A DNA stretch of 64,000 nt from Pseudomonas sp. GV071. GTDB lineage: Bacteria > Pseudomonadota > Gammaproteobacteria > Pseudomonadales > Pseudomonadaceae. A program made the translations under genes and the position numbers. Position 1 is the stretch's first letter; each line of letters opens with the position of its first letter. Shown one piece after another: positions 36,645 through 45,934 of the stretch. The stretch is from contig NZ_QAOJ01000005.1 in the NCBI RefSeq assembly GCF_003050835.1, positions 62,001 to 126,000 of the forward strand, in the 5' to 3' direction. Below the pieces are notes generated by a model. It saw nothing but the letters and a program-made list of their open reading frames with translations. It did no database searches and was not told the origin of the DNA.

Positions 36645-37736
36645 TTACGATCGGCTCGCAGAAAACTCCTGGCGAGCAAGCTGGCGCAGACGACTGCGGG
36701 TGCGCACGAAGTCCAAGTGCGAGCCCGGCCGACAGACTTCATCCAGTTCCGCCGCACAGCCCAGCAGCAGGTGCACGCCACTGTCGTAGGCAATGTCGAC
36801 GAAGTTGAGGATGCGTTGCTGCACATCGATGCCCTCGTTATCCAGGGTCGGCACGCCATAGATGCCGATATGCCGGTAACGCTGGCAGAGCCAGAGAAAG
36901 TCGGCACTGGAATGCGGGTGACGGCACAACTCATCGAAGTCCAGCAACGCCCGGTTACCTTCGCGCGCCAGCACCTTCAGCGGGTGATGATTGACCTCCA
37001 GCACCACGTCGCGCTCCACCGCGTCGGTGAATTGCAGCTGCTGCTCCAGCCATTCGCCCAGCGCCGGGCACAGTGGCCAGGCGTAATAACCCCAGGCTTC
37101 CTGAGCCCCGGCACGCTCGCGGTAGTCTTCGCCAGCATCCAGGTTGAGCACCGTGAAGCGTGACTCCAACAGCTCGATGGCCGGTTTGAAACGGTCGCGA
37201 TACAGCGGGTTGGGGCACAGGTTGATCGGCGCGTAGTTGGAGGTGCACACCAACCCCACACCCTCGTCCACCAGCACCTTGAGCAGGCGCCCAAGCAGCA
37301 TGGCGTCGGCGATGTCATGCACGTGGAATTCATCGAAACACAGCAGCCGGGCTTCTTGCGCCACCTCGCGGGCGACCCGCACCAGCGGTTCGTTCTGCCC
37401 GGTAAACGCGCCCATGCGCTGCTGCACTTCCTGCAAAAAGGCGTGGAAATGCACTCGGCGTTTGGCCTGCACCGGCGCGGCGGCGAAGAAGGTGTCCATG
37501 ACAAAACTCTTGCCACGGCCCACGCCGCCCCACAGGTAAATCCCGGCCACGGGCTTGCGCAGCCAGCTACGACGCCCCGCCAGCCAGGCATCAAGCCAAC
37601 TGGCGAGGGTGTCTATAGCCGCCTGCTGCGCGCCGTCGGCCCGGTAACCGCGGGCCTCCAGGGCATCGTTGAAACGCCGGTGAATGCGCTGGTCGACGGG
37701 TTCAACCAGGCCTTCTGCGTCTTGCTTAGAAGTCAA
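36645..37736 (-). CDS. zapE: cell division protein ZapE / AFG1-like ATPase
   Basis: The protein is an AFG1-family P-loop ATPase, about 363 residues. Walker A is GGVGRGKS and Walker B is LLCFDEFHVHD, followed by CTSNYAP, the sensor segment. ZapE works at the Z-ring in other proteobacteria; mitochondrial relatives handle misfolded proteins. The start is uncertain. No ATG is available, and the best candidate is TTG at 37736 (MTSKQDAEGL), which overlaps the last codons of pcaG by 11 bases. That implies translation coupled to the pcaHG transcript. The placement behind a dioxygenase is unusual for a division protein. Confidence 0.85.
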   Translation of the reverse strand: MTSKQDAEGLVEPVDQRIHRRFNDALEARGYRADGAQQAAIDTLASWLDAWLAGRRSWLRKPVAGIYLWGGVGRGKSFVMDTFFAAAPVQAKRRVHFHAFLQEVQQRMGAFTGQNEPLVRVAREVAQEARLLCFDEFHVHDIADAMLLGRLLKVLVDEGVGLVCTSNYAPINLCPNPLYRDRFKPAIELLESRFTVLNLDAGEDYRERAGAQEAWGYYAWPLCPALGEWLEQQLQFTDAVERDVVLEVNHHPLKVLAREGNRALLDFDELCRHPHSSADFLWLCQRYRHIGIYGVPTLDNEGIDVQQRILNFVDIAYDSGVHLLLGCAAELDEVCRPGSHLDFVRTRSRLRQLARQEFSASRS

Positions 37737-38331
37737 AGAAAACGGTCTCGCCCTCACCCTGGATACGGATATCGAAGCGGTAAGCCAGCTTGCCGTCAAC
37801 CTCGCAGCGCGTGGCCACCAGGGTTTCGCGGCGTTGCGGCTGCTCGATCAGGTTGAGCACCGGGCAGGCTTTGTTGGCCTCCGCTTCGTCATCGAAGTAC
37901 AGGCGGGTGTGCAGGTGGATGTTGATCCCGCGGGCGAACAGCGACACGTTGATGTGCGGCGCCATCGGCACGCCGGCGGCGTTGCTCACCACGCCCGGCT
38001 TGATGGTGTGCAGTGTCCACTCGCCGGCATCGAAGGTGGTGGCGGTGCGACCGAAGCTGTTGAACGGTTTTTCCAGGTTGAAATCGGTGTCGTAGCGGCC
38101 TTGGTGGTCGGCCTGCCAGAACTCCAGAAACGAGTCGCGTACCAGGTGGCCATTGCCATCGTAGACGTTACCCAGCAGCAGAATGTGCTCGCCGGGGGCG
38201 CCGGGCTTGGCCATTTCATTCCAGATTTCCTGGTCGCGCGGCGGGTTGCCGGCGGCGCTCAGGGCCAGGCCGATGTGCACATAGGGGCCGGCGGTTTGCG
38301 AGGGGGTTTCTTTAAGCAATTCGATTGGCAT
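37726..38331 (-). CDS. pcaG: protocatechuate 3,4-dioxygenase alpha subunit PcaG
   Basis: PcaG is the non-iron-binding partner of PcaH in the intradiol dioxygenase that opens protocatechuate to 3-carboxymuconate. The 201-residue protein matches the family (TPSQTAGPYVHIGLAL start, APHINVSLFARGINIHLHTR core). It starts 13 bases after the pcaH stop and overlaps the proposed zapE start. It is part of the PcaQ-controlled pcaHG unit. Confidence 0.97.
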   Translation of the reverse strand: MPIELLKETPSQTAGPYVHIGLALSAAGNPPRDQEIWNEMAKPGAPGEHILLLGNVYDGNGHLVRDSFLEFWQADHQGRYDTDFNLEKPFNSFGRTATTFDAGEWTLHTIKPGVVSNAAGVPMAPHINVSLFARGINIHLHTRLYFDDEAEANKACPVLNLIEQPQRRETLVATRCEVDGKLAYRFDIRIQGEGETVFFDF

Positions 38332-38344
38332 AGGTCACCCCCTC

Positions 38345-39064
38345 TCAACGGTTTTCAAAATGGGTCTTGCGCTGGCCGCGCAAAACAATGTCAAAGCGAT
38401 AAGCCAGGCAATCCATAGGATTGGCCGCGCTCATGTCGAGCTTGGCAATCAGGCTTTGCACCGCTTCCGGGTTGGCGATGGATTTGACGATGGGGCACAT
38501 CGGAATCAGCGGGTCGCCTTCGAAATACAGCTGGGTGATCAGCCGCGTGGAGATCGACGGGCCACTGATGGAGACGTGGATATGCGCCGGGCGCCAGTCG
38601 TTCGGGCCGTTACGCCATGGGTACGGACCGGGCTTGATGGTGCGGAAGCTGTAGTAGCCATCACGGTCGGTGAGGGCACGGCCGACGCCACCGAAGTTGG
38701 GGTCCAGCGGCGCCAGGTAGCGGTCGTTCTTGTGGCGATAACGGCCACCGGCGTTGGCTTGCCACATTTCCACCAGGGTGTGCGGAATCGGCTTGCCGTA
38801 TTGGTCGCAGACGCGGCCGGCAACGATGATGCGCTCGCCCACCGGCAAGCCGCCGTTATTGAAATTGAGCAGCAGGTCGTTGTCGTGCTGGCCGAGCTTG
38901 AGGTGCGAGAAATCCGGGCCGGTGGTTTCCGAAACGGATTGCGGAATGCTCACCAGCGCTTGGCGCGGTGAGCGGGGAATGGAGGTTTTGTAATCAGGCG
39001 TCAGGGCTTTGGGGTGCCAGTTACGGTCACGGATGACGAAGCGACTGCTGTCTGCATCAGACAT
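38345..39064 (-). CDS. pcaH: protocatechuate 3,4-dioxygenase beta subunit PcaH
   Basis: PcaH carries the catalytic Fe(III). The 239-residue protein has the intradiol-dioxygenase signature around [18 protein letters not shown] and [13 protein letters not shown]. The iron ligands are provided by two tyrosines in these segments and by the histidines in [11 protein letters not shown] strong AAGGAG precedes the ATG. The PcaQ-type operator (39157–39172) lies 93 bases upstream. Confidence 0.97.
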   Translation of the reverse strand: MSDADSSRFVIRDRNWHPKALTPDYKTSIPRSPRQALVSIPQSVSETTGPDFSHLKLGQHDNDLLLNFNNGGLPVGERIIVAGRVCDQYGKPIPHTLVEMWQANAGGRYRHKNDRYLAPLDPNFGGVGRALTDRDGYYSFRTIKPGPYPWRNGPNDWRPAHIHVSISGPSISTRLITQLYFEGDPLIPMCPIVKSIANPEAVQSLIAKLDMSAANPMDCLAYRFDIVLRGQRKTHFENR

Positions 39065-39156
39065 GTCGTTCTCCTTTTTTTGGATTTATCGGGCGAACAG
39101 AAGCGCAGTCTGCTGACCGATGCCGGCGGGCGAAACTGAATATTAGCCGGGCATCC

Positions 39157-39172
39157 ATAACCTAATGGTTAT
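39157..39172. promoter_or_regulatory. PcaQ operator ATAACC-TAAT-GGTTAT upstream of pcaH
   Basis: The sequence is a perfect dyad and matches 11 of 12 defined bases of the PcaQ site known from rhizobia (ATAACC-N4-GGTTAA). It lies between the pcaQ stop and pcaH, 93 bases upstream of the pcaH start, where a LysR activator should bind. Confidence 0.85.
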
Positions 39173-39174
39173 GC

Positions 39175-39209
39175 GTAGGGCGGATATCGCGGTGCGGTAT
39201 TCGCCCTAC
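39175..39209. repeat. palindrome at the pcaQ stop codon (GTAGGGCGGATA family)
   Basis: GTAGGGCGGATATCGC (39175–39190) and its near-inverse GCGGTATTCGCCCTAC (39194–39209) form a long stem overlapping the pcaQ stop (39206–39208). A related element follows the chemoreceptor gene (52099–52134). It may end the pcaQ transcript just before the pcaH promoter. Confidence 0.8.
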
Positions 39210-40135
39210 GGAAAACTGCCTTCCCGATACGCCTGCCCCACTTCGCGCAACACCTCGACACTCCAATGCGCCGCCAGCGACAACGGCAGCGCCGCGTTGC
39301 TGCAAATACCCACCGAACCACCGGGCTCCTTGATGCCCAGCTGCAATTCGGCCAAATCGCCTTTGGCCAAGTCCAGTTGCACCGCATCGAGCGGGGCAAT
39401 CCACACCGCGTCGCTGCTTTGCACATAACGACGGCTGAGGGTCAGCGACAGGGTTTCCAGGCGCTGGCGCGGCTGGGCGATGCCGCATTGCACGAACAAG
39501 GCGTCGGCATATTTGCGGATGGTGGTGCCGGCCAGGGGCAGTACCAGCGGATAGTCCTGCAACAGCTGCTGAGCCTGGGCTGCGCCGAGCAACGGATGGC
39601 CGGCACGCACCACCAGGGTCATCGATTCGCTGTACAGGTGCTCGAAGGTCAGGCCCTGAATCTGCGGGCTGTCGGTCATGCGGCCGACCACCAGATCCAG
39701 CTCGCCAACATGCAGTTGCGACAATAAATACGCACTGGGTCCGGTCACTACACTGGCCACCAGCGCCGGGTGGCGCTCGTGCAGGCGGCGCACCACCTCG
39801 GGAATCAGCAGGCTTTCCACCGTGGAGAGCACGCCCAGGCGCACGGTGCCGGATTCATGCTCGCCACTGCGCAGGCTGTTCACCCCATCACGCAGCGCCT
39901 GCACGCAGGGCCCGGCATAACGCATAAAGGCCACGCCCGCTTCGGTCAGCGCCACTCCGGCTTTGCTGCGTTCGAACAGCACCGCACCGAGCAGCTCTTC
40001 CAGCTCTTTGAGGGTTTTCGAAATGGCCGGCTGGCTGACCGCCAGTTTGTCAGCCGCGCGCGCCAAGGTGCCCTGGCGGGCGACTTCGAGAAAACACACG
40101 AGGTGGCGAAATTTGATCCGGGTATCGATATTCAT
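39206..40135 (-). CDS. pcaQ: LysR-family regulator PcaQ
   Basis: PcaQ activates pcaHG in response to protocatechuate-pathway intermediates. The 309-residue protein has the LysR winged helix ([20 protein letters not shown], then [16 protein letters not shown]) and an effector domain. The start [15 protein letters not shown] is typical of PcaQ proteins. It lies immediately upstream of pcaH in the same direction, and the sequence between them holds a near-perfect PcaQ site. Confidence 0.93.
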   Translation of the reverse strand: MNIDTRIKFRHLVCFLEVARQGTLARAADKLAVSQPAISKTLKELEELLGAVLFERSKAGVALTEAGVAFMRYAGPCVQALRDGVNSLRSGEHESGTVRLGVLSTVESLLIPEVVRRLHERHPALVASVVTGPSAYLLSQLHVGELDLVVGRMTDSPQIQGLTFEHLYSESMTLVVRAGHPLLGAAQAQQLLQDYPLVLPLAGTTIRKYADALFVQCGIAQPRQRLETLSLTLSRRYVQSSDAVWIAPLDAVQLDLAKGDLAELQLGIKEPGGSVGICSNAALPLSLAAHWSVEVLREVGQAYREGSFP

Positions 40136-40275
40136 CGGCAGACAGGCCAGAGACAGTGGCGGCTAGTCTGCAAGGGAACGGCGCCACAGGACAACTGCCA
40201 ATGCCGCCTGCGGTTTGCCCCACTTGCCTGGCTCTGCTAGCCTCGCGCCCGTTCAAGCCTGCCGAGACCCCTGCC

Positions 40276-40518
40276 ATGGCCCGCAAAAAAGCCGCCGTCG
40301 ATTTCGAACAATCCCTTGCCGAGCTGCAGACCCTGGTCGAGCGCCTGGAAAACGGCGAGCTGTCGCTTGAGGATTCGCTGACCGCCTTCGAGCAAGGCAT
40401 CCGCCTGACGCGCGACTGCCAAGGCGCCCTGGCCCAGGCCGAACAGAAAGTGCAGATTCTGCTGGAGCGCGACGGCGAGCTGGAGGAAGCCCCCTTCGAC
40501 GCGGACGAACCAGCATGA
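40276..40518 (+). CDS. xseB: exodeoxyribonuclease VII small subunit XseB
   Basis: XseB is the small subunit of exonuclease VII, which degrades single-stranded DNA from either end. The 80-residue protein has the helical family signature [20 protein letters not shown] and [13 protein letters not shown]. The start [12 protein letters not shown] at 40276 is used rather than an upstream in-frame one. It overlaps ispA as ATGA. The order xseB-ispA-(dxs) is conserved in gamma-proteobacteria. Confidence 0.96.
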   Translation: MARKKAAVDFEQSLAELQTLVERLENGELSLEDSLTAFEQGIRLTRDCQGALAQAEQKVQILLERDGELEEAPFDADEPA

Positions 40519-41402
40519 TCGCGGCGTACCAGAAAAGCTGTCAGGCCCGCGTCGACGCCAAGCTCGACGAACTGTTCCAAGCCCCCCGTCCTGAACTCGA
40601 TCTGATCTACCAAGCCATGCGCTACAGCGTGATCAATGGCGGCAAGCGCGTGCGCCCGTTGCTGGTCTATGCCGCCTGCGAAGCCTTGGGCGGCACGGCC
40701 GAGCGCGCCGACGCTGCGGCCTGCGCGGTGGAGCTGATTCACGCCTATTCCCTGGTGCACGACGACCTGCCGGCGATGGACGACGACGATCTGCGCCGCG
40801 GCCAGCCGACCACCCACAAGGCCTTCGACGAAGCCAGCGCAATTCTCGCCGGTGACGGCCTGCAGAGCCTGGCCTTCGAAGTGCTCGCCGACGCCCAGCG
40901 CAACCCGCTGGACGCCGACGTGCGCCTGGACATGATCAGCAGCCTGAGCAAAGCCGCCGGCCCGGCCGGTATGGTTGGCGGCCAGGCCATCGACCTCGGT
41001 TCGGTCGGCCAATGGCTGGACCAGAGCGCCCTGGAAATCATGCACCGGCACAAGACCGGCGCCCTGATCGAAGCCAGCGTGCGCCTCGGCGCCCTGGCCA
41101 GTGGCGAAGCCGACCAGTTGGCACTGCGCGCCCTGCAGGAATACGCGCAAGCCGTGGGCCTGGCCTTCCAGGTGCAGGACGACATCCTCGACGTCGAAAG
41201 CGACACCGCTACCCTGGGTAAAACCCAGGGCAAAGACGAAGCCAACCACAAGCCCACCTATCCCGCCTTGCTGGGATTGGATGCTGCCAAGCACTATGCC
41301 TTGGAACTGCGCGATCTGGCCTTGCATGCCCTGCGCCCGTTTGGCGAAGCGGCAGAGCCGTTGCGCGACCTGGCGCGGTTTATCGTCGAACGCCGTAGCT
41401 AA
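40515..41402 (+). CDS. ispA: farnesyl diphosphate synthase IspA
   Basis: IspA condenses isopentenyl diphosphate with dimethylallyl and geranyl diphosphate to make farnesyl diphosphate. The 295-residue protein has the two aspartate-rich motifs, [16 protein letters not shown] (first) and VQDDILDVE (second). It overlaps xseB. In relatives dxs follows at once; here dxs begins 4.86 kb later, after a carboxylase and a hydrolase gene. Confidence 0.97.
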   Translation: MIAAYQKSCQARVDAKLDELFQAPRPELDLIYQAMRYSVINGGKRVRPLLVYAACEALGGTAERADAAACAVELIHAYSLVHDDLPAMDDDDLRRGQPTTHKAFDEASAILAGDGLQSLAFEVLADAQRNPLDADVRLDMISSLSKAAGPAGMVGGQAIDLGSVGQWLDQSALEIMHRHKTGALIEASVRLGALASGEADQLALRALQEYAQAVGLAFQVQDDILDVESDTATLGKTQGKDEANHKPTYPALLGLDAAKHYALELRDLALHALRPFGEAAEPLRDLARFIVERRS

Positions 41403-41409
41403 GATCAAA

Positions 41410-41475
41410 AACATCGCGGCTAAAGCCGCTCCTACAGACCGCACAATCCGTAGGAGCGGCTTTAGCCGCGATGTT
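41410..41475. repeat. REP-like palindrome with perfect 26-base arms after ispA
   Basis: Arms at 41410–41435 and 41450–41475 are exact inverse copies around a 14-base loop. The unit contains ATCGCGGCTAAAGCCGCTCC, the same family as 17116–17194 and 54425–54486. It marks the left edge of the block that separates ispA from dxs and can act as a strong hairpin behind ispA. Confidence 0.9.
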
Positions 41476-41600
41476 CTTTCTGCCCCATCATCACCCTCAC
41501 CTCTGCCCTGCCATTCGCCCTAGCCAGCAAGCTTTCGCTCGGCCTTGAGCGGCGCCTAAGCTCTACTCCCGGATTTACTTATAAAAACCAGGGAGCACCA

Positions 41601-44600
41601 ATGCCCATCCGCAATCTGCTGATCGTCAACCGTGGCGAAATCGCCATTCGTATCGCCCGTGCTGCTGCCGAGCTGGATATCCGCAGCGTGGCGGTATTTG
41701 CCGAAGACGAAGCGGCCGCCTTGCACACGCGCAAGGCCGATGTGGCCGTCGGCCTCAAGGGCCGAGGGGTCAGCGCGTATCTGGATATGGAGCAGCTCAT
41801 CGCCATCGCCCAGGCCCAGGGCTGCGATGCGGTGCACCCCGGTTATGGTTTTCTGGCGGAGAACGCCGATTTTGCCCGACGCTGCAAAAGCGCCGGGTTG
41901 ATTTTCGTCGGCCCCAGCGCCGATGTGCTGGAGCAGTTCGGCGACAAAACCCAGGCCCGTACCCTGGCCATGCGCTGCGGCGTACCGCTGGCCGCCGGCA
42001 CCAACCAGCCCACCAGCCTGGCCCGCGCGCAGTCATTCATGGCTGAACTGAATGGCGGCGCGATGATGATCAAGGCCCTGGCTGGCGGTGGCGGGCGCGG
42101 CATGCGTGCGGTGTTCAGCGCCGAGGAGGTGGCTGAGGCCTATGCCCGTTGCCAGTCCGAAGCCAAGGCGGCGTTTGGCAACGGTGACCTGTATGTCGAG
42201 CGGTTGATCCGCAATGCCCGGCACATCGAAGTGCAGGTGCTCGGCGATGGTCAGCAGGTGGTGCACCTGTGGGAACGCGATTGCACCCTGCAGCGGCGTA
42301 ACCAGAAACTGGTGGAAATCGCACCCAGCCCCAACCTCGACCCGACAGTGCGCGAGGCCATGTTCGCCGCCGCGCTGAAGCTGGCCAGCGCGGTGGGTTA
42401 CCGCACCCTGGGCACCTTCGAATTCCTGCTGGATGTAGATAACGGCGACTTCGTCTTTATGGAAGCCAACCCGCGTCTGCAGGTGGAGCACACCGTCACC
42501 GAAGCGGTCACCGGCATCGACCTGGTGCAGGCGCAATTGCGCGTGGCCGGCGGCGCCAGCCTGCTCGAACTGGGTTTGCAGCAGTCGCAGATTCCCGCCC
42601 CGCGCGGTTTTGCCGTGCAGCTGCGGGTCAACCTGGAAAGCATGAACGCCGACGGCAGCGTGCAACCGGCGGCTGGTTTGCTCAGCGCCTACGAACCACC
42701 GAGCGGCGCCGGTATTCGCGTCGATGGTTGTGGTTACAGCGGTTATGCCACCAGCAGCAGCTACGACTCGCTGCTGGCGAAACTGATCGTGCAAGCCAAC
42801 GACGACTACCAAGGCGTGCTGCGCCGCGCCTACCGCGCCCTGTGCGAATTCCGCCTGGAGGGGGTGGCGAGCAATATCCACTTCCTGCAGAACCTGCTGC
42901 GCCAGCCGCAGGTTCAGAACAACCAGGTGACCACGCGGTTTGTCGAAGAACAGATCAGCCAGTTGCTTGCGCCGCAGGAACAGGCGCACCGCCACTTGTT
43001 TTTCCCCCAGGCAGCCGGTGCTGCACAACAGCAACAGCAACAGCACACAGACACACCGCTGGGCTGCATCGCACTCGATGCCCCGAGCGCGGGGGTGGTG
43101 GTAAGCCTGGATGTACAGGTGGGCGACGCCGTGGCCGTGGGTCAGAGCATTGCCGTGCTGGAGGCGATGAAGATGGAATTTGTGGTCAAGGCGGCGCAGA
43201 GCGGCATTGTCCACAGCCTGGCCGTCAGCCCTGGCGATAACCTGTTCGCCGCCCAGGCGCTGCTATTTATTCATCCGGCCGACGTAACGCAGCAGCACCA
43301 GCACACCGAAGAAAGCATCGACCTCGACCACATTCGCGCCGACCTCGCCGAAGTGCTCGAACGCAACGCCCTGACCCGCGACGAACGCCGCCCCCAAGCC
43401 GTGGCCAAACGCCGCAAGACGGGCCAGCGCACGACCCGCGAAAACCTCGACGACTTGCTCGATGCCGACAGCTTTATCGAATACGGCGCCCTGGCCCTGG
43501 CCGCCCGGCGGCGGCGTAATTCGGTGGAAGACCTGATCGTGCAAAGCCCGGCCGATGGCCTGGTGAGCGGCATCGGCACGGTCAACGCCGCGCAGTTCGG
43601 CGCCGAGCGCGCGCGCTGCATGGCGATTTCTTACGACTACACGGTATTCGCCGGCACCCAAGGGGCCATGAACCACAAGAAAACCGACCGCATGCTGCAG
43701 TTGGCCGAACAATGGCGACTGCCCTTGGTGCTGTTTGCCGAAGGCGGTGGCGGGCGGCCGGGCGACAGCGATTTTGTCGGCGTGGCCGGCCTCGACTGCC
43801 ACACCTTTATCGGCATGGCCAAACTCTCTGGCCTGGTGCCGCTGGTGGGCGTGGTCTCCGGCCGCTGCTTCGCCGGCAACGCCGCGCTGCTGGGCTGCTG
43901 CGACGTGATCATCGCCACCGCCAACGCCAGCATCGGCATGGCCGGGCCGGCGATGATCGAAGGTGGCGGACTGGGTACGTTTACCCCGGAGCAAGTGGGA
44001 CCGGTGAGCGTGCAAGGTCCTAACGGGGTGATAGATGTCGAAGTGGCAGACGAAGCCGAAGCGGTGCGGGCCGCCAAGCAATACCTCTCCTACTTCCAGG
44101 GCCCGCTCAGCGACTGGCAGTGCGCCGACCAACGCGAACTGCGCCAACTGATCCCGGAAAACCGCCTGCGGGTTTACGACATCCGCCAGGTAATCGCCAC
44201 CCTGGCCGACCAGGACTCGGTGCTGGAACTGCGCCGCAGCTTCGCGCCGGGTTTGCTCACCGCGTTTATCCGCATCGAAGGCCAGCCCTTCGGCCTGATC
44301 GCCAACAACCCCGCGCACCTGGGCGGCGCCATCGACGCCGTAGCCGGCGACAAGGCCGCGCGGTTCATGCAGCTGTGCGACGCCTTCGATATTCCGCTGG
44401 TTTCACTGTGCGACACCCCCGGCTTTATGGTCGGCCCGGACGCCGAGAAACAGGCCACCGTGCGCCATGTGTCACGCATGTTCGTCACCGCCGCCAGCCT
44501 CAGCGTGCCGTTCTTCACCGTGGTCCTGCGCAAAGGCTACGGCCTCGGCGCCCAGGCCATGGCCGCCGGCAGCTTCCACTCACCGCTGTTCACCATCGCC

Positions 44601-44888
44601 TGGCCCAGTGCCGAGTTTGGCGCCATGGGCCTGGAAGGCGCGGTGCGCTTGGGCTTCTCCAAAGAACTGGCAGCCCTGGAAGACCCGGTCGAACGCCAGG
44701 CCCTGTTCGACAAACTGGTGGCCAAGGCCTACCAGAGCGGCAAAGGCATCAACATGGCCAGCTTCCTGGAGATCGACGCCGTCATCGACCCAGTGGAAAC
44801 CCGCAGCTGGCTGACCCGCGGCTTCAACGCCGCCCCGCGCGCGCCCAAGCGTGACGGCAAAAAACGCGCCTTCGTGGATACCTGGTGA
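41601..44888 (+). CDS. single-chain biotin-dependent acyl-CoA carboxylase (BC–BCCP–CT fusion)
   Basis: The 1095-residue protein joins all parts of an acyl-CoA carboxylase. Residues 1–450 are a biotin carboxylase (NRGEIAIRIARAA, the glycine loop KALAGGGGRGMR, EANPRLQVEHTVTE). Residues about 490–565 are the biotin carrier, with EAMKMEF placing biotin on Lys524. Residues about 580–1095 are a carboxyltransferase with both halves (SIGMAGPAMIEGGGLG; DTPGFMVGPDAEKQ). The layout fits the long-chain acyl-CoA carboxylase family known from mycobacteria and Pseudomonas rather than the multi-subunit AccABCD. GGGAG precedes the ATG. It is translationally coupled to an epoxide hydrolase gene and sits between ispA and dxs. 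The natural substrate cannot be read from the sequence; it is not a pyruvate carboxylase, since the CT domain is of the acyl-CoA type. Confidence 0.9.
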   Translation: MPIRNLLIVNRGEIAIRIARAAAELDIRSVAVFAEDEAAALHTRKADVAVGLKGRGVSAYLDMEQLIAIAQAQGCDAVHPGYGFLAENADFARRCKSAGLIFVGPSADVLEQFGDKTQARTLAMRCGVPLAAGTNQPTSLARAQSFMAELNGGAMMIKALAGGGGRGMRAVFSAEEVAEAYARCQSEAKAAFGNGDLYVERLIRNARHIEVQVLGDGQQVVHLWERDCTLQRRNQKLVEIAPSPNLDPTVREAMFAAALKLASAVGYRTLGTFEFLLDVDNGDFVFMEANPRLQVEHTVTEAVTGIDLVQAQLRVAGGASLLELGLQQSQIPAPRGFAVQLRVNLESMNADGSVQPAAGLLSAYEPPSGAGIRVDGCGYSGYATSSSYDSLLAKLIVQANDDYQGVLRRAYRALCEFRLEGVASNIHFLQNLLRQPQVQNNQVTTRFVEEQISQLLAPQEQAHRHLFFPQAAGAAQQQQQQHTDTPLGCIALDAPSAGVVVSLDVQVGDAVAVGQSIAVLEAMKMEFVVKAAQSGIVHSLAVSPGDNLFAAQALLFIHPADVTQQHQHTEESIDLDHIRADLAEVLERNALTRDERRPQAVAKRRKTGQRTTRENLDDLLDADSFIEYGALALAARRRRNSVEDLIVQSPADGLVSGIGTVNAAQFGAERARCMAISYDYTVFAGTQGAMNHKKTDRMLQLAEQWRLPLVLFAEGGGGRPGDSDFVGVAGLDCHTFIGMAKLSGLVPLVGVVSGRCFAGNAALLGCCDVIIATANASIGMAGPAMIEGGGLGTFTPEQVGPVSVQGPNGVIDVEVADEAEAVRAAKQYLSYFQGPLSDWQCADQRELRQLIPENRLRVYDIRQVIATLADQDSVLELRRSFAPGLLTAFIRIEGQPFGLIANNPAHLGGAIDAVAGDKAARFMQLCDAFDIPLVSLCDTPGFMVGPDAEKQATVRHVSRMFVTAASLSVPFFTVVLRKGYGLGAQAMAAGSFHSPLFTIAWPSAEFGAMGLEGAVRLGFSKELAALEDPVERQALFDKLVAKAYQSGKGINMASFLEIDAVIDPVETRSWLTRGFNAAPRAPKRDGKKRAFVDTW

Positions 44889-44893
44889 CCCTT

Positions 44894-45850
44894 ATGACTG
44901 CCTTCCAACAGCACCTGCTCGACGTCAACGGCATTACCCTCAGCGTCTACAGCGCCGGCCCCGAAAACGGTCGCCCGGTGTGGCTGCTGCATGGCTTCCC
45001 CGAATGCTGGTACTCCTGGCGCAGCCAGATGACTGCGCTGGCCGCAGCCGGCTACCGCGTGTATGCCCCCGAGATGCGCGGCTACGGCGACAGCAGCGCG
45101 CCGGAGGCCGTCGAGGCGTACCAGATCTTGACCCTGTGCGCCGACATTCAAGGCGCCATGGACGCCCTCGGCCATACCGACGTGTGCATGATCGGCCACG
45201 ACTGGGGCGCGCCAGTGGCCTGGCACCTGGGCTTGCTGGAACCCGAGCGGGTCAGCGTGCTCGGCGCCATGTCGGTGCCGTTTGGCGGCAGACCCAAGCG
45301 CCCGGCGATCGACATCATGCGCGAGGCCAATGCCGGGCGGTTCAACTACATCGTTTACTTCCAGGAGCCCGGGGTCGCCGAAGCCGAACTGAACGCGGAT
45401 CTTGAGCGCAGCATGCGCATTCTGATTGGCGGCAACAGTGAGGTGTTCCTCCACCCGAAACCCGCGGATGCGCGCTTTCTGGATGACGTGGCGGTGCCCA
45501 CTTCGTTTCCTGACTGGTGCAACGAAGCGGACTTTGCGGTGTACCTGAATACGCTGAGCAAGCATGGGTTTCATGGGCCGCTGAATTGGTACCGCAACTT
45601 TGAGCTGAACTGGCAGAGCACCGAATTCCTGGCGGGGCGGCAGGTGTTGCAGCCGACGTTGTTCTTGCTCGGTGAGGATGATCCGGTGGGCAAGCTGGAG
45701 GCTTACACGGTGAAAAAGATGGGAGAGCTGGTGCCTCGGTTGGAGTCGCATGTGCTGAGTGATTGCGGGCACTGGATTCAGAACGAGCAGGCTGAGCGGG
45801 TGAATGAATTGTTGATTGAGTTTTTGCGGCGGCACTATCCGCGCTCTTAA
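44894..45850 (+). CDS. alpha/beta hydrolase, epoxide hydrolase type
   Basis: The 318-residue protein carries the epoxide hydrolase set: oxyanion HGFPECW, nucleophile Asp103 in GHDWGAP, lid tyrosine in YFQEPG (Tyr155), acid around Asp262–263 (GEDDP) and His293 in CGHW. It should open epoxides to diols in the cytoplasm. An in-frame GTG at 44885 overlaps the carboxylase stop; the ATG at 44894 is the more usual start. Either way it is coupled to the carboxylase. From about 45500 on, codon choice shifts markedly toward G- and T-ending codons. Confidence 0.88.
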   Translation: MTAFQQHLLDVNGITLSVYSAGPENGRPVWLLHGFPECWYSWRSQMTALAAAGYRVYAPEMRGYGDSSAPEAVEAYQILTLCADIQGAMDALGHTDVCMIGHDWGAPVAWHLGLLEPERVSVLGAMSVPFGGRPKRPAIDIMREANAGRFNYIVYFQEPGVAEAELNADLERSMRILIGGNSEVFLHPKPADARFLDDVAVPTSFPDWCNEADFAVYLNTLSKHGFHGPLNWYRNFELNWQSTEFLAGRQVLQPTLFLLGEDDPVGKLEAYTVKKMGELVPRLESHVLSDCGHWIQNEQAERVNELLIEFLRRHYPRS

Positions 45851-45934
45851 GCGCGAGTCCCTTTTGGCATTGTCGGATTCCCGAACCACCCAAAAGCAAC
45901 CAAAAGATCTAGCCCCTACCTGGGCCCTACGCTA

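Noticed and set aside
43263..44318. Antisense frame within the carboxylase gene
   Set aside because: It lies wholly inside conserved carboxyltransferase coding sequence and has no independent support.
41601..44888. Annotation as pyruvate carboxylase
   Set aside because: The C-terminal half is an acyl-CoA-type carboxyltransferase, and the biotin carrier lies in the middle. Pyruvate carboxylase has a different carboxyltransferase fold with the carrier at the end.
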